From assembly GCA_017303415.1 (NCBI GenBank), contig JAFLBJ010000001.1, positions 248,001 through 312,000 of the forward strand: a DNA stretch of 64,000 bases, written 5' to 3'. Position numbers and translations under genes: made by a program. This DNA is from Chitinophagales bacterium (lineage in GTDB: Bacteria > Bacteroidota > Bacteroidia > Chitinophagales > Chitinophagaceae). A model generated the notes under the pieces. The model saw only the letters and a program-made list of their open reading frames with translations, had not been told where the DNA came from and ran no database searches. Positions 34,038 to 42,382 of this stretch are shown piece after piece (position 1 is the first letter of the stretch; every line of letters begins with the position of its first letter).

Positions 34038-35885
34038 TTAATACCCTCTCACATCCTTACCCTCATAATAATTCATAAAGGCTTTATTCACCACCTTATT
34101 CCCACCCGGAGTAGGATAATCACCGGTAAAATACCAATCACCCAAATTGCCAGGGCAAGCTGCGTGCAACGACTCAATGGTTTGGAAAATAACCTGTACC
34201 GGAATGGTAAGTCCGACAGGAGTGATCAATTGCGCGATCTTATTGGTGATCTCTTCGACAGTAAACAGCGAATAGATGCGCTTTACGAGATTTTCTTCAT
34301 GGAGTTTATTGCTGCGCAAACGTTCGCGACATTCATCATATGTACGTTTCATCTGGTCTTCCATTCCTCTTTCTTTGATCAGGGAAACGACAGCCTGAAA
34401 AGCGACAAAATCACCCATTTTACTCATATCGATCCCATAGCAATCCGGAAACCGTATCTGGGGGGCGGAAGAAACAATGATGATCTTCTTGGGTTGCAGG
34501 CGGGCCAGCATACGTACAATGCTTTCCTTGAGGGTAGTTCCGCGTACGATAGAGTCATCCATCACCACCAGGGTATCCACGCCAGGTCTTACGGTGCCAT
34601 AGGTGATATCATACACGTGCTGCACCATTTCATTCCGGCTACTGTCCTCGGTAATAAAGGTCCGCATCTTCACATCCTTGATGGCGATCTTCTCCACCCG
34701 GATACGACGCGTGATCATCTCCGTAAGTTTCTCCTCATCATACTCTCCTTTCCAACTAAGTATCCGTTCAACCTTTACTTTATTGAGAAAGAATTCCAAT
34801 CCTTTTTGCAAACCGAGAAACGCCGTTTCCGCGGTATTGGGAATAAAGGAGAAAATGGTATTCCGCAGGTCATTATTTACCGCAGAAAGTACCTGTTCGC
34901 TCAGGTTATACCCCAGCGCCTTTCTCTCTTTGTAAATCTTTTCGTCACTGCCGCGTGAAAAGTAGATCCGCTCAAAACTGCAGGCCTTTCTTTCCTTTGG
35001 CTCAAGTATTTGAGTAACCACCGCATTTCCGAGGGGATCAACGATGAGTGCCTGACCAGGCATAAGCTCCTTTACGACATTCTCCCCCACATTGAAAGCG
35101 GTGCGAATGGCTGCCCTCTCCGAAGCTGCTACTACCACCTCATCATCCATATAGTAATACGAAGGCCGGATACCATGGGCATCACGGAAAACAAATCCGG
35201 TGCCATCACCGGTCATGCCACCCACGTGAAACCCTCCGTCAAATAAAGGGACCGCCTTCTTTAATACATTCTTTATATCAGGGGCAGCGGGTGATTCCTC
35301 ATCCGCCTTGCACAAAAACGTGTACATCACTTCGATCATCGCCGCCAGATCACTGAACCGCTCTGTTTCATTGGGTTGTTTACCTATAATGGCAAACAAC
35401 TCATCGGTATTGACAAGATTGAAGTTTCCCGCCAGTGCCAGGTTGCGGGAAGGAATTGTATCGCGGTTGATAAAGGGATGACAGTATTCGAGTTTATTCT
35501 TTCCCTGGGTACCATAGCGAAGATGGCCCAACAGGATCTCTCCCAGAAAACGAACATGGCCTTTCATCAGACCGGGATGGTTGCGTATATCGGGGTGGTA
35601 ACGTTCCAGTTCCTGTATCTCTTCGCCGATTTGGCGAAACAGATCGGCTATGGGCTGATTGGCATTGGACCGAATTCGGTGAAGAAAGGGGTAACCAGGT
35701 TCTGTATTGAGTTTGACCGCCGCGATCCCCGCCCCATCCTGCCCGCGGTTATGCTGTTTCTCCATCAGGAGGTAGAGCTTGTTAAGGCCCCAGGTTACGG
35801 TGCCATACTTTTGCTTATAGTACGGGAAGGACTTGCGTAATCGAATGAATGCCAAGCCGCATTCGTGCTTGATGGAATCGCTCAT
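34038..35885 (-). CDS. purF: Amidophosphoribosyltransferase-like protein, long form
   Basis: This 615-residue protein is longer than typical PurF (about 500). The N-terminal-nucleophile Cys is Cys9 in HECGLAFI, implying removal of an 8-residue propeptide. EKQHNRGQDGAGI belongs to the glutaminase domain. The PRPP-binding motif VVMDDSIVRGTT is intact. The family makes 5-phosphoribosylamine from PRPP and glutamine, the first purine step. This long type occurs in Bacteroidota and may coexist with a standard PurF elsewhere in the genome; if so, its role could differ. The SixA-like gene follows in the same transcript. Confidence 0.85.
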   Translation of the reverse strand: MSDSIKHECGLAFIRLRKSFPYYKQKYGTVTWGLNKLYLLMEKQHNRGQDGAGIAAVKLNTEPGYPFLHRIRSNANQPIADLFRQIGEEIQELERYHPDIRNHPGLMKGHVRFLGEILLGHLRYGTQGKNKLEYCHPFINRDTIPSRNLALAGNFNLVNTDELFAIIGKQPNETERFSDLAAMIEVMYTFLCKADEESPAAPDIKNVLKKAVPLFDGGFHVGGMTGDGTGFVFRDAHGIRPSYYYMDDEVVVAASERAAIRTAFNVGENVVKELMPGQALIVDPLGNAVVTQILEPKERKACSFERIYFSRGSDEKIYKERKALGYNLSEQVLSAVNNDLRNTIFSFIPNTAETAFLGLQKGLEFFLNKVKVERILSWKGEYDEEKLTEMITRRIRVEKIAIKDVKMRTFITEDSSRNEMVQHVYDITYGTVRPGVDTLVVMDDSIVRGTTLKESIVRMLARLQPKKIIIVSSAPQIRFPDCYGIDMSKMGDFVAFQAVVSLIKERGMEDQMKRTYDECRERLRSNKLHEENLVKRIYSLFTVEEITNKIAQLITPVGLTIPVQVIFQTIESLHAACPGNLGDWYFTGDYPTPGGNKVVNKAFMNYYEGKDVRGY

Positions 35886-35925
35886 TATTTTGCCCCTTGT
35901 AAAGGAACGGCGAAGTTACGGAATT

Positions 35926-37290
35926 TTAAAACGCTTTTTTGGCTGAAGCTTCGGCCCATTTTTTCACCTGGTCACAACCCTTCATGTCATCGGCGATCAT
36001 GAGATAGTAGGTGGGAATTCGCTTCATCAGCCATTTCTCCAATTCGAGTTGTTTCTTTTCTTCCAAGGCGGCCTGTGAGATACGGCTATAATCATCCCGC
36101 AGGTTAAGTACGTGCGGTTCAGTGCGGGATTTATAATAAACAATGCGTACAGCTTTCTTTCCATTCTCCTCATACACAACCGGCTGTGAATATTCCCCCA
36201 CTTTCATCTTGCTCAGCATCAATACCAGGTCTTTATCCAACTGGTCAATGGTCACAAAAGAAGATCCATCACGACCAAGGATACAAGGCCCCTGAAACTT
36301 AGCCGACTCATCTTCGGTATTCTTGATCGCTGCTTCGGAGAAACTGCTTGTACCGGCAAGGATACGGGCACGGATCGTGTCTAATTTATTGACGGTTTGT
36401 TTGATCTCTTCATCGGTGGGAATTGGAATCCGAAGGATATGACGCACAATGGCATCATCTCCATTTCGCTCTACCAATTGCATGATATGGTAGCCAAATT
36501 TGGATTTAAAGGGCTGACTGATCTCTCCTGGTTTCAGGCGAAAGGCCATGGCCATAAAGGACGGATCCCAGGCTCCTTTTTCATTTCTGTTCAGTTGATA
36601 CTCCCCTGCTCTGTCCTTACTTCCGGGGTCTTCAGAATAACGGCGGGCCAGGGTTTCAAATGTGGCCATCCGGGTCTCAAGCTGCCGCTTGTAGTTATTC
36701 AATTCATCAATGATGTATTTCTCCAGGTCACGGTTCGCACGGGGGTACTGAATGATCTGGCAGATCTCCAGTTCGGATTCAAAATAAGGCAGACTGTCCT
36801 TGGGAATACGGTCATAATAGGCTTTCACCTCATTGGGTGTAATGTGCACATTCTCCACGATCTTCCGTTGCATGGCCTCCGCCAGTTTGTTCTCGCGTAC
36901 AGATTCACGGGCCTCGTCTTTGATCTGATAAATCGTTTTACCCGCGATCTCTTCCAATACCTGCTGTGAACCATACTGACGGATGAACATCCGCACCCGC
37001 TGATCCAGATCGGCTTCCACATCTTCATCACTCACGGGCAAAGAATCCTTCTCCGCCTGTAACATCAATACTTTAGATATAAGGGCCTGCTCCATGATCG
37101 AACATTCCGCACCGGCAGGAATTTCACGACCCTGACGCTTGGCATCGTCAATGGTGTTCTTGATATCCGAATACAGGATGACCCTGTCTCCCACTACCCC
37201 AAGAATCTTATCCGCCACAACTTTGTATTGCTGCGAAAAGGAAACCAGCGTAACACACACAGTAACCAATAACAAAAGGGTCTTTTTCAT
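35926..37290 (-). CDS. SurA-like periplasmic chaperone/peptidyl-prolyl isomerase
   Basis: This 454-residue protein has a signal peptide ending SFSQQ. The SurA N-terminal helical domain (about 25-165) contains KILGVVGDRVILYSDI, typical of SurA. Two parvulin-like domains follow (about 170-280 and 283-395); the first has the intact GYHIMQL end, the second is more divergent. It should deliver unfolded barrel proteins to the BAM complex. It is downstream of infB but separated by a long periodic hairpin, and it has its own TACTTTTG box. Confidence 0.87.
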   Translation of the reverse strand: MKKTLLLLVTVCVTLVSFSQQYKVVADKILGVVGDRVILYSDIKNTIDDAKRQGREIPAGAECSIMEQALISKVLMLQAEKDSLPVSDEDVEADLDQRVRMFIRQYGSQQVLEEIAGKTIYQIKDEARESVRENKLAEAMQRKIVENVHITPNEVKAYYDRIPKDSLPYFESELEICQIIQYPRANRDLEKYIIDELNNYKRQLETRMATFETLARRYSEDPGSKDRAGEYQLNRNEKGAWDPSFMAMAFRLKPGEISQPFKSKFGYHIMQLVERNGDDAIVRHILRIPIPTDEEIKQTVNKLDTIRARILAGTSSFSEAAIKNTEDESAKFQGPCILGRDGSSFVTIDQLDKDLVLMLSKMKVGEYSQPVVYEENGKKAVRIVYYKSRTEPHVLNLRDDYSRISQAALEEKKQLELEKWLMKRIPTYYLMIADDMKGCDQVKKWAEASAKKAF

Positions 37291-37312
37291 GAATCAACTA
37301 TTTTACCAAAAT

Positions 37313-37320
37313 CAAAAGTA
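37313..37320 (-). promoter_or_regulatory. -7 box TACTTTTG of the SurA-like gene
   Basis: Exact TAnnTTTG match on the minus strand, 22 bp before the ATG at 37290. It lies between the infB hairpin and the gene, so the gene has its own promoter. Confidence 0.5.
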
Positions 37321-37380
37321 AAGGCCTGCTTTTCGAGAGAGGCTTTTATGGGGGATTTTTAACAAAGAATTAGTTTTAAC

Positions 37381-37483
37381 GTGAGACGTGAATCGTGAGA
37401 CGTGAGACGTGAGTAAGAAATTACTTATACTCACGATTCACGACTGACCTCTCACGTCTCACGACTGACGCCTCACGTCTCAC
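37381..37483. repeat. Periodic hairpin, GTGAGAC heptads, downstream of infB
   Basis: The left arm (37381-37414) reads GTGAGAC, GTGAATC, GTGAGAC, GTGAGAC. The right arm (37430-37483) has eight complementary heptads (CTCACGA, TTCACGA, CTGACCT and so on). The infB TGA (37480-37482) is itself part of a GTGAGAC word. The first arm on the infB transcript is the GTGAG-type arm. Same family as 42220-42379 and the distal part of 48831-48912. Confidence 0.8.
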
Positions 37484-40311
37484 AACGTCCTCTTCACTTC
37501 CTCCTCCTCATACGCTTCCACCACATCGCCTACTTTCACGTCATGGTAGTTTTTGATGGTCAAACCACATTCCATACCTGACAGTACTTCTTTCACATCA
37601 TCCTTAAAGCGTTTGAGCGAAGCGAGTTCGGCGCTGGCGCCTTCGCCAATGGGGTAGACCACGATACCATCGCGGATCAGGCGGACCTTGGAATCGCGTT
37701 TGATCTTTCCATCGCGTACAAAACAACCGGCCACAACGGCCTTGTCGAATTTGAACACTTCGCGTATTTCCACATTGGCCACGATCTTTTCTTTGACGGT
37801 AGGTTCCAACATCCCTTCCATCGCGCTCTTGATCTCTTCGATGGCGTTATAGATCACCGAATAGGTCTTGATCTCAATGGCTTCCTGATCGGCCAGTCGG
37901 GCCGCTTGCAGAGAAGGTCTTACATTAAATCCAAGGATGATGGCATCGGAGGCGTTGGCAAGGGTCACATCGGTTTCGTTGATCTGACCAACGGCCTTAT
38001 GGATCACTTTTACCACGATCTCTTCGGTGCTCAATTTCTGCAAGCTATCACTCAGGGCTTCCACAGAACCGTCCACGTCACCTTTGATGATCACGTTCAA
38101 TTCTTTGAAATTACCCAGGGCCAGGCGGCGACCGATCTCATCCAGGGTGATATGTTTCTTGGTCCGCATACCCTGCTCACGCAGGATCTGCGCACGGCGG
38201 TTGGCCACTTCTTTGGCCTCGGACTCGTCTTCGTACACTTTGAATTTCTCACCGGCCTGTGGGGCACCGTTCAAACCCAGGATCAGGGCAGGAGCAGAAG
38301 GGCCAGCTACATCGAGCTTTTTGTTACGCTCATTGAACATTGCTTTCACGCGTCCATAGTACTGACCGGAAACGATCAGGTCACCAACTTCCAATGTACC
38401 ATTCTGTACCAGGAGTGTGGCCACATAACCACGGCCTTTATCAAGGGTGGCTTCAATGATCGTACCGCTGGCTTCCCGGTCGGGATTGGCTTTCAGGTCG
38501 AGCATTTCAGCTTCCAGCAATATTTTTTCCAATAAAAGATCTACGTTCAGTCCCTTCTTGGCGGATAATTCCTGACTTTGGAACTTACCTCCCCATTCTT
38601 CTACAAGAATGTTCATGCCGGAGAGCTGTTCATAAATCTTCTGCGGATTGGCACCATCCTTATCGATCTTGTTCACGGCAAAGATCATGGGAACACCTGC
38701 CGCCTGCGCGTGGCTGATGGCCTCGCGGGTTTGGGGCATCACCGCATCATCGGCTGCTACAACGATCACCGCAATATCCGTCACCTTCGCACCACGTGCA
38801 CGCATCGCCGTAAAGGCCTCGTGACCGGGTGTATCAAGGAAGGTGATCTCTTTTCCATTGGGCAATTTTACCTGGTAGGCTCCAATGTGCTGGGTGATAC
38901 CTCCGGCCTCACCGGCAACCACATTGGCACTCCGGATATAGTCAAGCAAAGAGGTCTTACCATGGTCAACGTGACCCATGATGGTCACGATCGGGGAACG
39001 GAACTGGAGCTCATCTTCTGTATCCTCCTCATCATCCTCCTCCATTTCCATTTGTTTCTCCATATCGATGAACTCTACCTGGAAGCCAAATTCTCCGGCT
39101 ACCAGCTCGATCACTTCCGCATCCAGTCGCTGGTTGATGGATACCATGATACCCAATCCCATACACTTGCTGATCACTTCGGCAAAGCTTACATCCATCA
39201 GGTTGGCCAATTCGCTCACGCTGATGAACTCCGTTACCTGCAGGCGATGATCATCCTCCATTTCTCCCATGGACTCGGCCATTTCCTCACGCTTCGCCTT
39301 GCGGTATTTTGCTTTCAGGCTCTTGCCACGCCCACCGGCGCCGGCCAGTTTAGCCTGAGTCTGCTTGATTTTTTCCTGGATCTCTTTCTCGTCGATCTCT
39401 TTTACTTCCCGGCGACGGTCACGGCGTCCGCCAGAAGTGGCCCCACCACCATGTTGTCCGGGACGTGTACCGCCTTTATTATCCACCCCGGTGCGGCCAA
39501 AACGACCATCTTTCCGGTCCTGACCTTCGTCTTTCTTCCCTTCATCCTTCTTCTCAATGGGGATACGTTTGCGTTTGCGTTTTTCGTCTTTCTTCGGACG
39601 TGTATCGCTGTCCACCGGCAGATCGATCTTACCCAATACTTTGGGTCCTTCGATCTTTTGTGCGCGGATATTTTCTACAACAGGAGGTTGATCAGATACG
39701 GGCTCTTCTTTTTCTACCGGCTTCTCGGCCACCGGCTCTGCTTTCTCTGTCTTCTTCTTCGTAACAGGTTTCTCGGGCTTTTCTTCTTCTTTTTTCTTGA
39801 TCCCTTTCTTTGGACGTGTTGAAGAGTCGATCGTAGAAAGATCGATCTTGTCCACCACTTTGGGGCCTTCGATGCTTTCGGCCTCCGCCTTCACTACTTC
39901 TTTCTCTACAGGGGGTTCTTCGATCTTTACTTCGGGTTGTGGTTCTACCTTCTCTACCGGTTTTTCCTCTACGATCTCCACGGGTTTCTCCACCACAGGC
40001 TCTGCTACTTTCTTCTCTTTAACAGGCTTCGCCTCTTCTTTCTTGATCGAGAGGTCTTCTTCCTCCCGCTTCTTCCGGCCTTCGGCACTGCTGCCCTTCG
40101 GAAGATCGATCTGATCGCTCTTCAGCTTGGCTACCTTATCGCTTTGGAACTCCTGTTGCAAAGCACGGTACATGTCCTCCGTAAGTTTAGCGGTAGGCTT
40201 CAGTTCATTTTTGTCAAATCCCTTCCCCACCAAAAAGTCCACCAGCGTGTCCTTACCGATGTTGAACTCTTTGGCCGCGGCCATTAACCTGGGTGTTGTT
40301 GTTTCTGCCAT
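37480..40311 (-). CDS. infB: Translation initiation factor IF-2
   Basis: This protein has 943 residues. The N-terminal IF2_N domain (1-60) is followed by a long Lys/Glu/Pro-rich linker (about 65-300) and an RRDRR-type basic stretch. The G domain starts at GHVDHGKTS (about 444-452), with DTPGHE and NKID further on. Beta-barrel and IF2 domains II-IV complete the protein. It places initiator tRNA on the 30S subunit with GTP. It is the third gene of rimP-nusA-infB, 49 bp after nusA. The stop codon lies inside the first repeat word of a periodic hairpin. Confidence 0.97.
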   Translation of the reverse strand: MAETTTPRLMAAAKEFNIGKDTLVDFLVGKGFDKNELKPTAKLTEDMYRALQQEFQSDKVAKLKSDQIDLPKGSSAEGRKKREEEDLSIKKEEAKPVKEKKVAEPVVEKPVEIVEEKPVEKVEPQPEVKIEEPPVEKEVVKAEAESIEGPKVVDKIDLSTIDSSTRPKKGIKKKEEEKPEKPVTKKKTEKAEPVAEKPVEKEEPVSDQPPVVENIRAQKIEGPKVLGKIDLPVDSDTRPKKDEKRKRKRIPIEKKDEGKKDEGQDRKDGRFGRTGVDNKGGTRPGQHGGGATSGGRRDRRREVKEIDEKEIQEKIKQTQAKLAGAGGRGKSLKAKYRKAKREEMAESMGEMEDDHRLQVTEFISVSELANLMDVSFAEVISKCMGLGIMVSINQRLDAEVIELVAGEFGFQVEFIDMEKQMEMEEDDEEDTEDELQFRSPIVTIMGHVDHGKTSLLDYIRSANVVAGEAGGITQHIGAYQVKLPNGKEITFLDTPGHEAFTAMRARGAKVTDIAVIVVAADDAVMPQTREAISHAQAAGVPMIFAVNKIDKDGANPQKIYEQLSGMNILVEEWGGKFQSQELSAKKGLNVDLLLEKILLEAEMLDLKANPDREASGTIIEATLDKGRGYVATLLVQNGTLEVGDLIVSGQYYGRVKAMFNERNKKLDVAGPSAPALILGLNGAPQAGEKFKVYEDESEAKEVANRRAQILREQGMRTKKHITLDEIGRRLALGNFKELNVIIKGDVDGSVEALSDSLQKLSTEEIVVKVIHKAVGQINETDVTLANASDAIILGFNVRPSLQAARLADQEAIEIKTYSVIYNAIEEIKSAMEGMLEPTVKEKIVANVEIREVFKFDKAVVAGCFVRDGKIKRDSKVRLIRDGIVVYPIGEGASAELASLKRFKDDVKEVLSGMECGLTIKNYHDVKVGDVVEAYEEEEVKRTL

Positions 40312-40360
40312 TCCAATTTTTTGTTTATCAAAGATGAAGCCTACTTTGTACTACATAGGC

Positions 40361-41608
40361 TTATTCTTTATCAAATTCTTCTTTCAATACCTTGCGTACT
40401 TCCTCAATGGTTTCACGCTCAAGGTCGGTTCTTCTTTCCAGTTCTTCCATGGTCAGATCGAGTACACTCCGCGCGGTATCACAACCTACGCGTTTGAACT
40501 CATCGATGACCCATGTTTCGATCTCATCACTAAATTCATCCAGATCGATATCAAATTCTTCAACTTCGCCTTCATTATCGCGGAACACATCCAGTTCATA
40601 TCCGGTGAGTTCGCAGGCCAGTTTGATGTTCACCCCGCGGCGACCGATGGCCAGGGATACCTGGTCAGGCTTCAGATACACATTGGCATGTTTGCCCTCA
40701 TTGTCGAGGTCCATGCTGGTGATCTTGGCCGGCGTAAGCGAACGCTGGATCAGAAGTTGAATATTATTGGTCCAGTTGATAACGTCGATATTCTCATTCT
40801 TCAACTCACGTACAATACCATGGATACGGCTTCCTTTCATACCCACGCAGGCACCTACGGGGTCGATACGGTCGTCGTATGATTCCACGGCTACTTTGGC
40901 ACGCTCTCCCGGATCGCGAACGATCTTCTTGATGACGATCAGGCCGTCAAAGATCTCCGGCACCTCGATCTCCAGCAGTTTAGCCAGGAATTCGGGGGAG
41001 GTACGGGAAAGGATGATCACCGGGCTGTTGTTCTTCATGTCCACTTTCTTCACCACCGCACGGATACTCTCTCCTTTTTTGAAATAATCCTGCGGGATCT
41101 GCTCGCTCTTGGGAAGGATCAATTCATTGCCTTCCTCATCGAGTAAGAGAATCTCTTTTTTCCAAACCTGGTAAACTTCTGCGCTGATGATCTCACCCAC
41201 ACGTTCACCATATTTTTTAGCCAGTGCATTCTTTTTCAGGTCGCTGATACGGCTGGCCAGGGTCTGCTTGGCTGCCAGGATCGCGCGACGTCCAAAATCA
41301 TACATATCCACCTCTTCATATAATTCTTCACCAACCTCAAAGTCAGGTTCAATTTTCACAGCATCCGTATAGGCGATCTGTGCCAGGGGGTCTTCCACTT
41401 GTCCATCTTCTACAATGGTCCGGCGGCGCATGATCTCCAGGTCACCCTGCTCGGCGTTTACAATGACGTCGAAATTCTCATCGCTCCCGTATTTTTTACG
41501 AAGGAGGGTCTTAAATACGTCTTCTACCACCTTCATCATCGTCGGGCGATCGATGTTTTCCGCATCCTTGAATTCCTGGAATGCCTCAATTAGATTTATA
41601 CTTGCCAT
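40361..41608 (-). CDS. nusA: Transcription termination/antitermination factor NusA
   Basis: At 415 residues this has the core NusA layout: N-terminal RNAP-binding domain (1-130), S1 domain (about 135-200), and KH1/KH2 (about 220-345) with VGACVGMKGSRI and VSLAIGRRGVN. An acidic C-terminal part has a short helix-hairpin-helix-like end (VLDLTMEELERR). The E. coli AR1/AR2 repeats are absent, as in most phyla. NusA modulates pausing and hairpin-dependent termination. That is of interest here because long hairpins close many genes in this window. Confidence 0.96.
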   Translation of the reverse strand: MASINLIEAFQEFKDAENIDRPTMMKVVEDVFKTLLRKKYGSDENFDVIVNAEQGDLEIMRRRTIVEDGQVEDPLAQIAYTDAVKIEPDFEVGEELYEEVDMYDFGRRAILAAKQTLASRISDLKKNALAKKYGERVGEIISAEVYQVWKKEILLLDEEGNELILPKSEQIPQDYFKKGESIRAVVKKVDMKNNSPVIILSRTSPEFLAKLLEIEVPEIFDGLIVIKKIVRDPGERAKVAVESYDDRIDPVGACVGMKGSRIHGIVRELKNENIDVINWTNNIQLLIQRSLTPAKITSMDLDNEGKHANVYLKPDQVSLAIGRRGVNIKLACELTGYELDVFRDNEGEVEEFDIDLDEFSDEIETWVIDEFKRVGCDTARSVLDLTMEELERRTDLERETIEEVRKVLKEEFDKE

Positions 41609-41633
41609 ACTGCATACTGTTTACGTGAAAAGG

Positions 41634-42122
41634 TTAAAATGTAACTTGAATTTTTGTTGTTTTTATATCAGAAAATAAAATGCTGTGCCGTTTCAACTCC
41701 TTCCCGGCCTTGGGACTTTTTCCGGGCTTTTTAGCCGGCTGTTCCTCCAAAACCACCCCGTCTTCCCCTACCTCCACCAAATTGCCGGTCACAATGCGAC
41801 CGTCCGTCAACACCACTTCGGCCAACCGCCCCTTGTTCTTGGTATATTGACGGTACATTTTGAGGGGTTCATCCACACCGGGAGAGGATACCTCAAGCGA
41901 AAAATCATCGCCGGGAAACAAACCCGATTCTTCCACTTTTTTATAGAGCGAGCGGTTGATGGAGGCAAGTCTGCCAATTCCAACTCCTTGATCTCCATCT
42001 ATATATACTCTCACATTATTGGTGGGCTTAATACGTACGCTGACCAGGAAAAGGTCCGTTTCGGAGCCGATCAGCTCACCCACCATTGTCTCTAAAGTCT
42101 TTATTTGTTCGTCCAAAGTCAT
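41634..42122 (-). CDS. rimP: Ribosome maturation factor RimP
   Basis: The ATG at 42122 gives 162 residues and the expected start MTLDEQIKTLE; the longer frame runs through a leader hairpin and the promoter. SLEVSSPGVDEPLK near residue 73 is the RimP signature, and the C-terminal Sm-like domain ends VTF. RimP binds the 30S subunit during assembly. It is the first gene of rimP-nusA-infB, transcribed from 42183-42209 with an approximately 55-nt leader carrying a strong hairpin. Confidence 0.93.
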   Translation of the reverse strand: MTLDEQIKTLETMVGELIGSETDLFLVSVRIKPTNNVRVYIDGDQGVGIGRLASINRSLYKKVEESGLFPGDDFSLEVSSPGVDEPLKMYRQYTKNKGRLAEVVLTDGRIVTGNLVEVGEDGVVLEEQPAKKPGKSPKAGKELKRHSILFSDIKTTKIQVTF

Positions 42123-42138
42123 AGTTCCGGGAAAAGAA

Positions 42139-42162
42139 GAAGGGAACGAATCCGTTCCCTTC
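42139..42162 (-). promoter_or_regulatory. Leader hairpin of the rimP-nusA-infB operon
   Basis: GAAGGGAACG and CGTTCCCTTC form a perfect 10-bp stem with loop AATC. It lies in the predicted 5' UTR, ending 16 bp before the rimP ATG and about 20 bp after the -7 box. No U-tract follows, so it is more likely an mRNA-binding or stability element than a terminator. Confidence 0.6.
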
Positions 42163-42182
42163 TGTTTGTCTTTACGCTGGGG

Positions 42183-42209
42183 CAAATGTAAGGAAAAATA
42201 TATCACAAA
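42183..42209 (-). promoter_or_regulatory. Promoter of rimP-nusA-infB: TTTG, 15 bp, TACATTTG
   Basis: On the minus strand TTTG (42209-42206) and TACATTTG (42190-42183) match both Bacteroidota elements, with 15-bp spacing that is slightly short. The rimP ATG is 60 bp downstream. The promoter abuts the bglX-end hairpin at 42220. Confidence 0.65.
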
Positions 42210-42219
42210 AAAAGAAAAA

Positions 42220-42379
42220 CGTCAGCCGTGAAACGTGAGACGTCAATCGTCAGTCGTGAGAGGTGAGACGTCAATCGTGAGGCGGGAATCGTCAGTCGTG
42301 AGACGTGAATCGTGAGATGGGCCCTCACGACTTACGATTCACGTCTCACGCCTCACCTCTCACGCCTCACGTCTCTCAC
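42220..42379. repeat. Periodic hairpin, CGTGAGA heptads (longest arm), downstream of bglX
   Basis: The left arm (42220-42318) is 14 consecutive 7-bp words (CGTCAGC, CGTGAAA, CGTGAGA, CGTCAAT and so on). The right arm (42323-42379) has about seven complementary words. GGGCCC sits at the turn. Arm lengths differ by a whole number of heptads, which suggests unit gain or loss. It separates the bglX stop (42383) from the rimP promoter. Confidence 0.82.
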
Positions 42380-42382
42380 CCC

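Noticed and set aside
38578..39822. 414-codon open frame on the plus strand opposite infB
   Set aside because: It is the antisense of the Lys/Glu-rich IF-2 linker and G domain; composition is biased and it resembles no protein family, while infB is certain.
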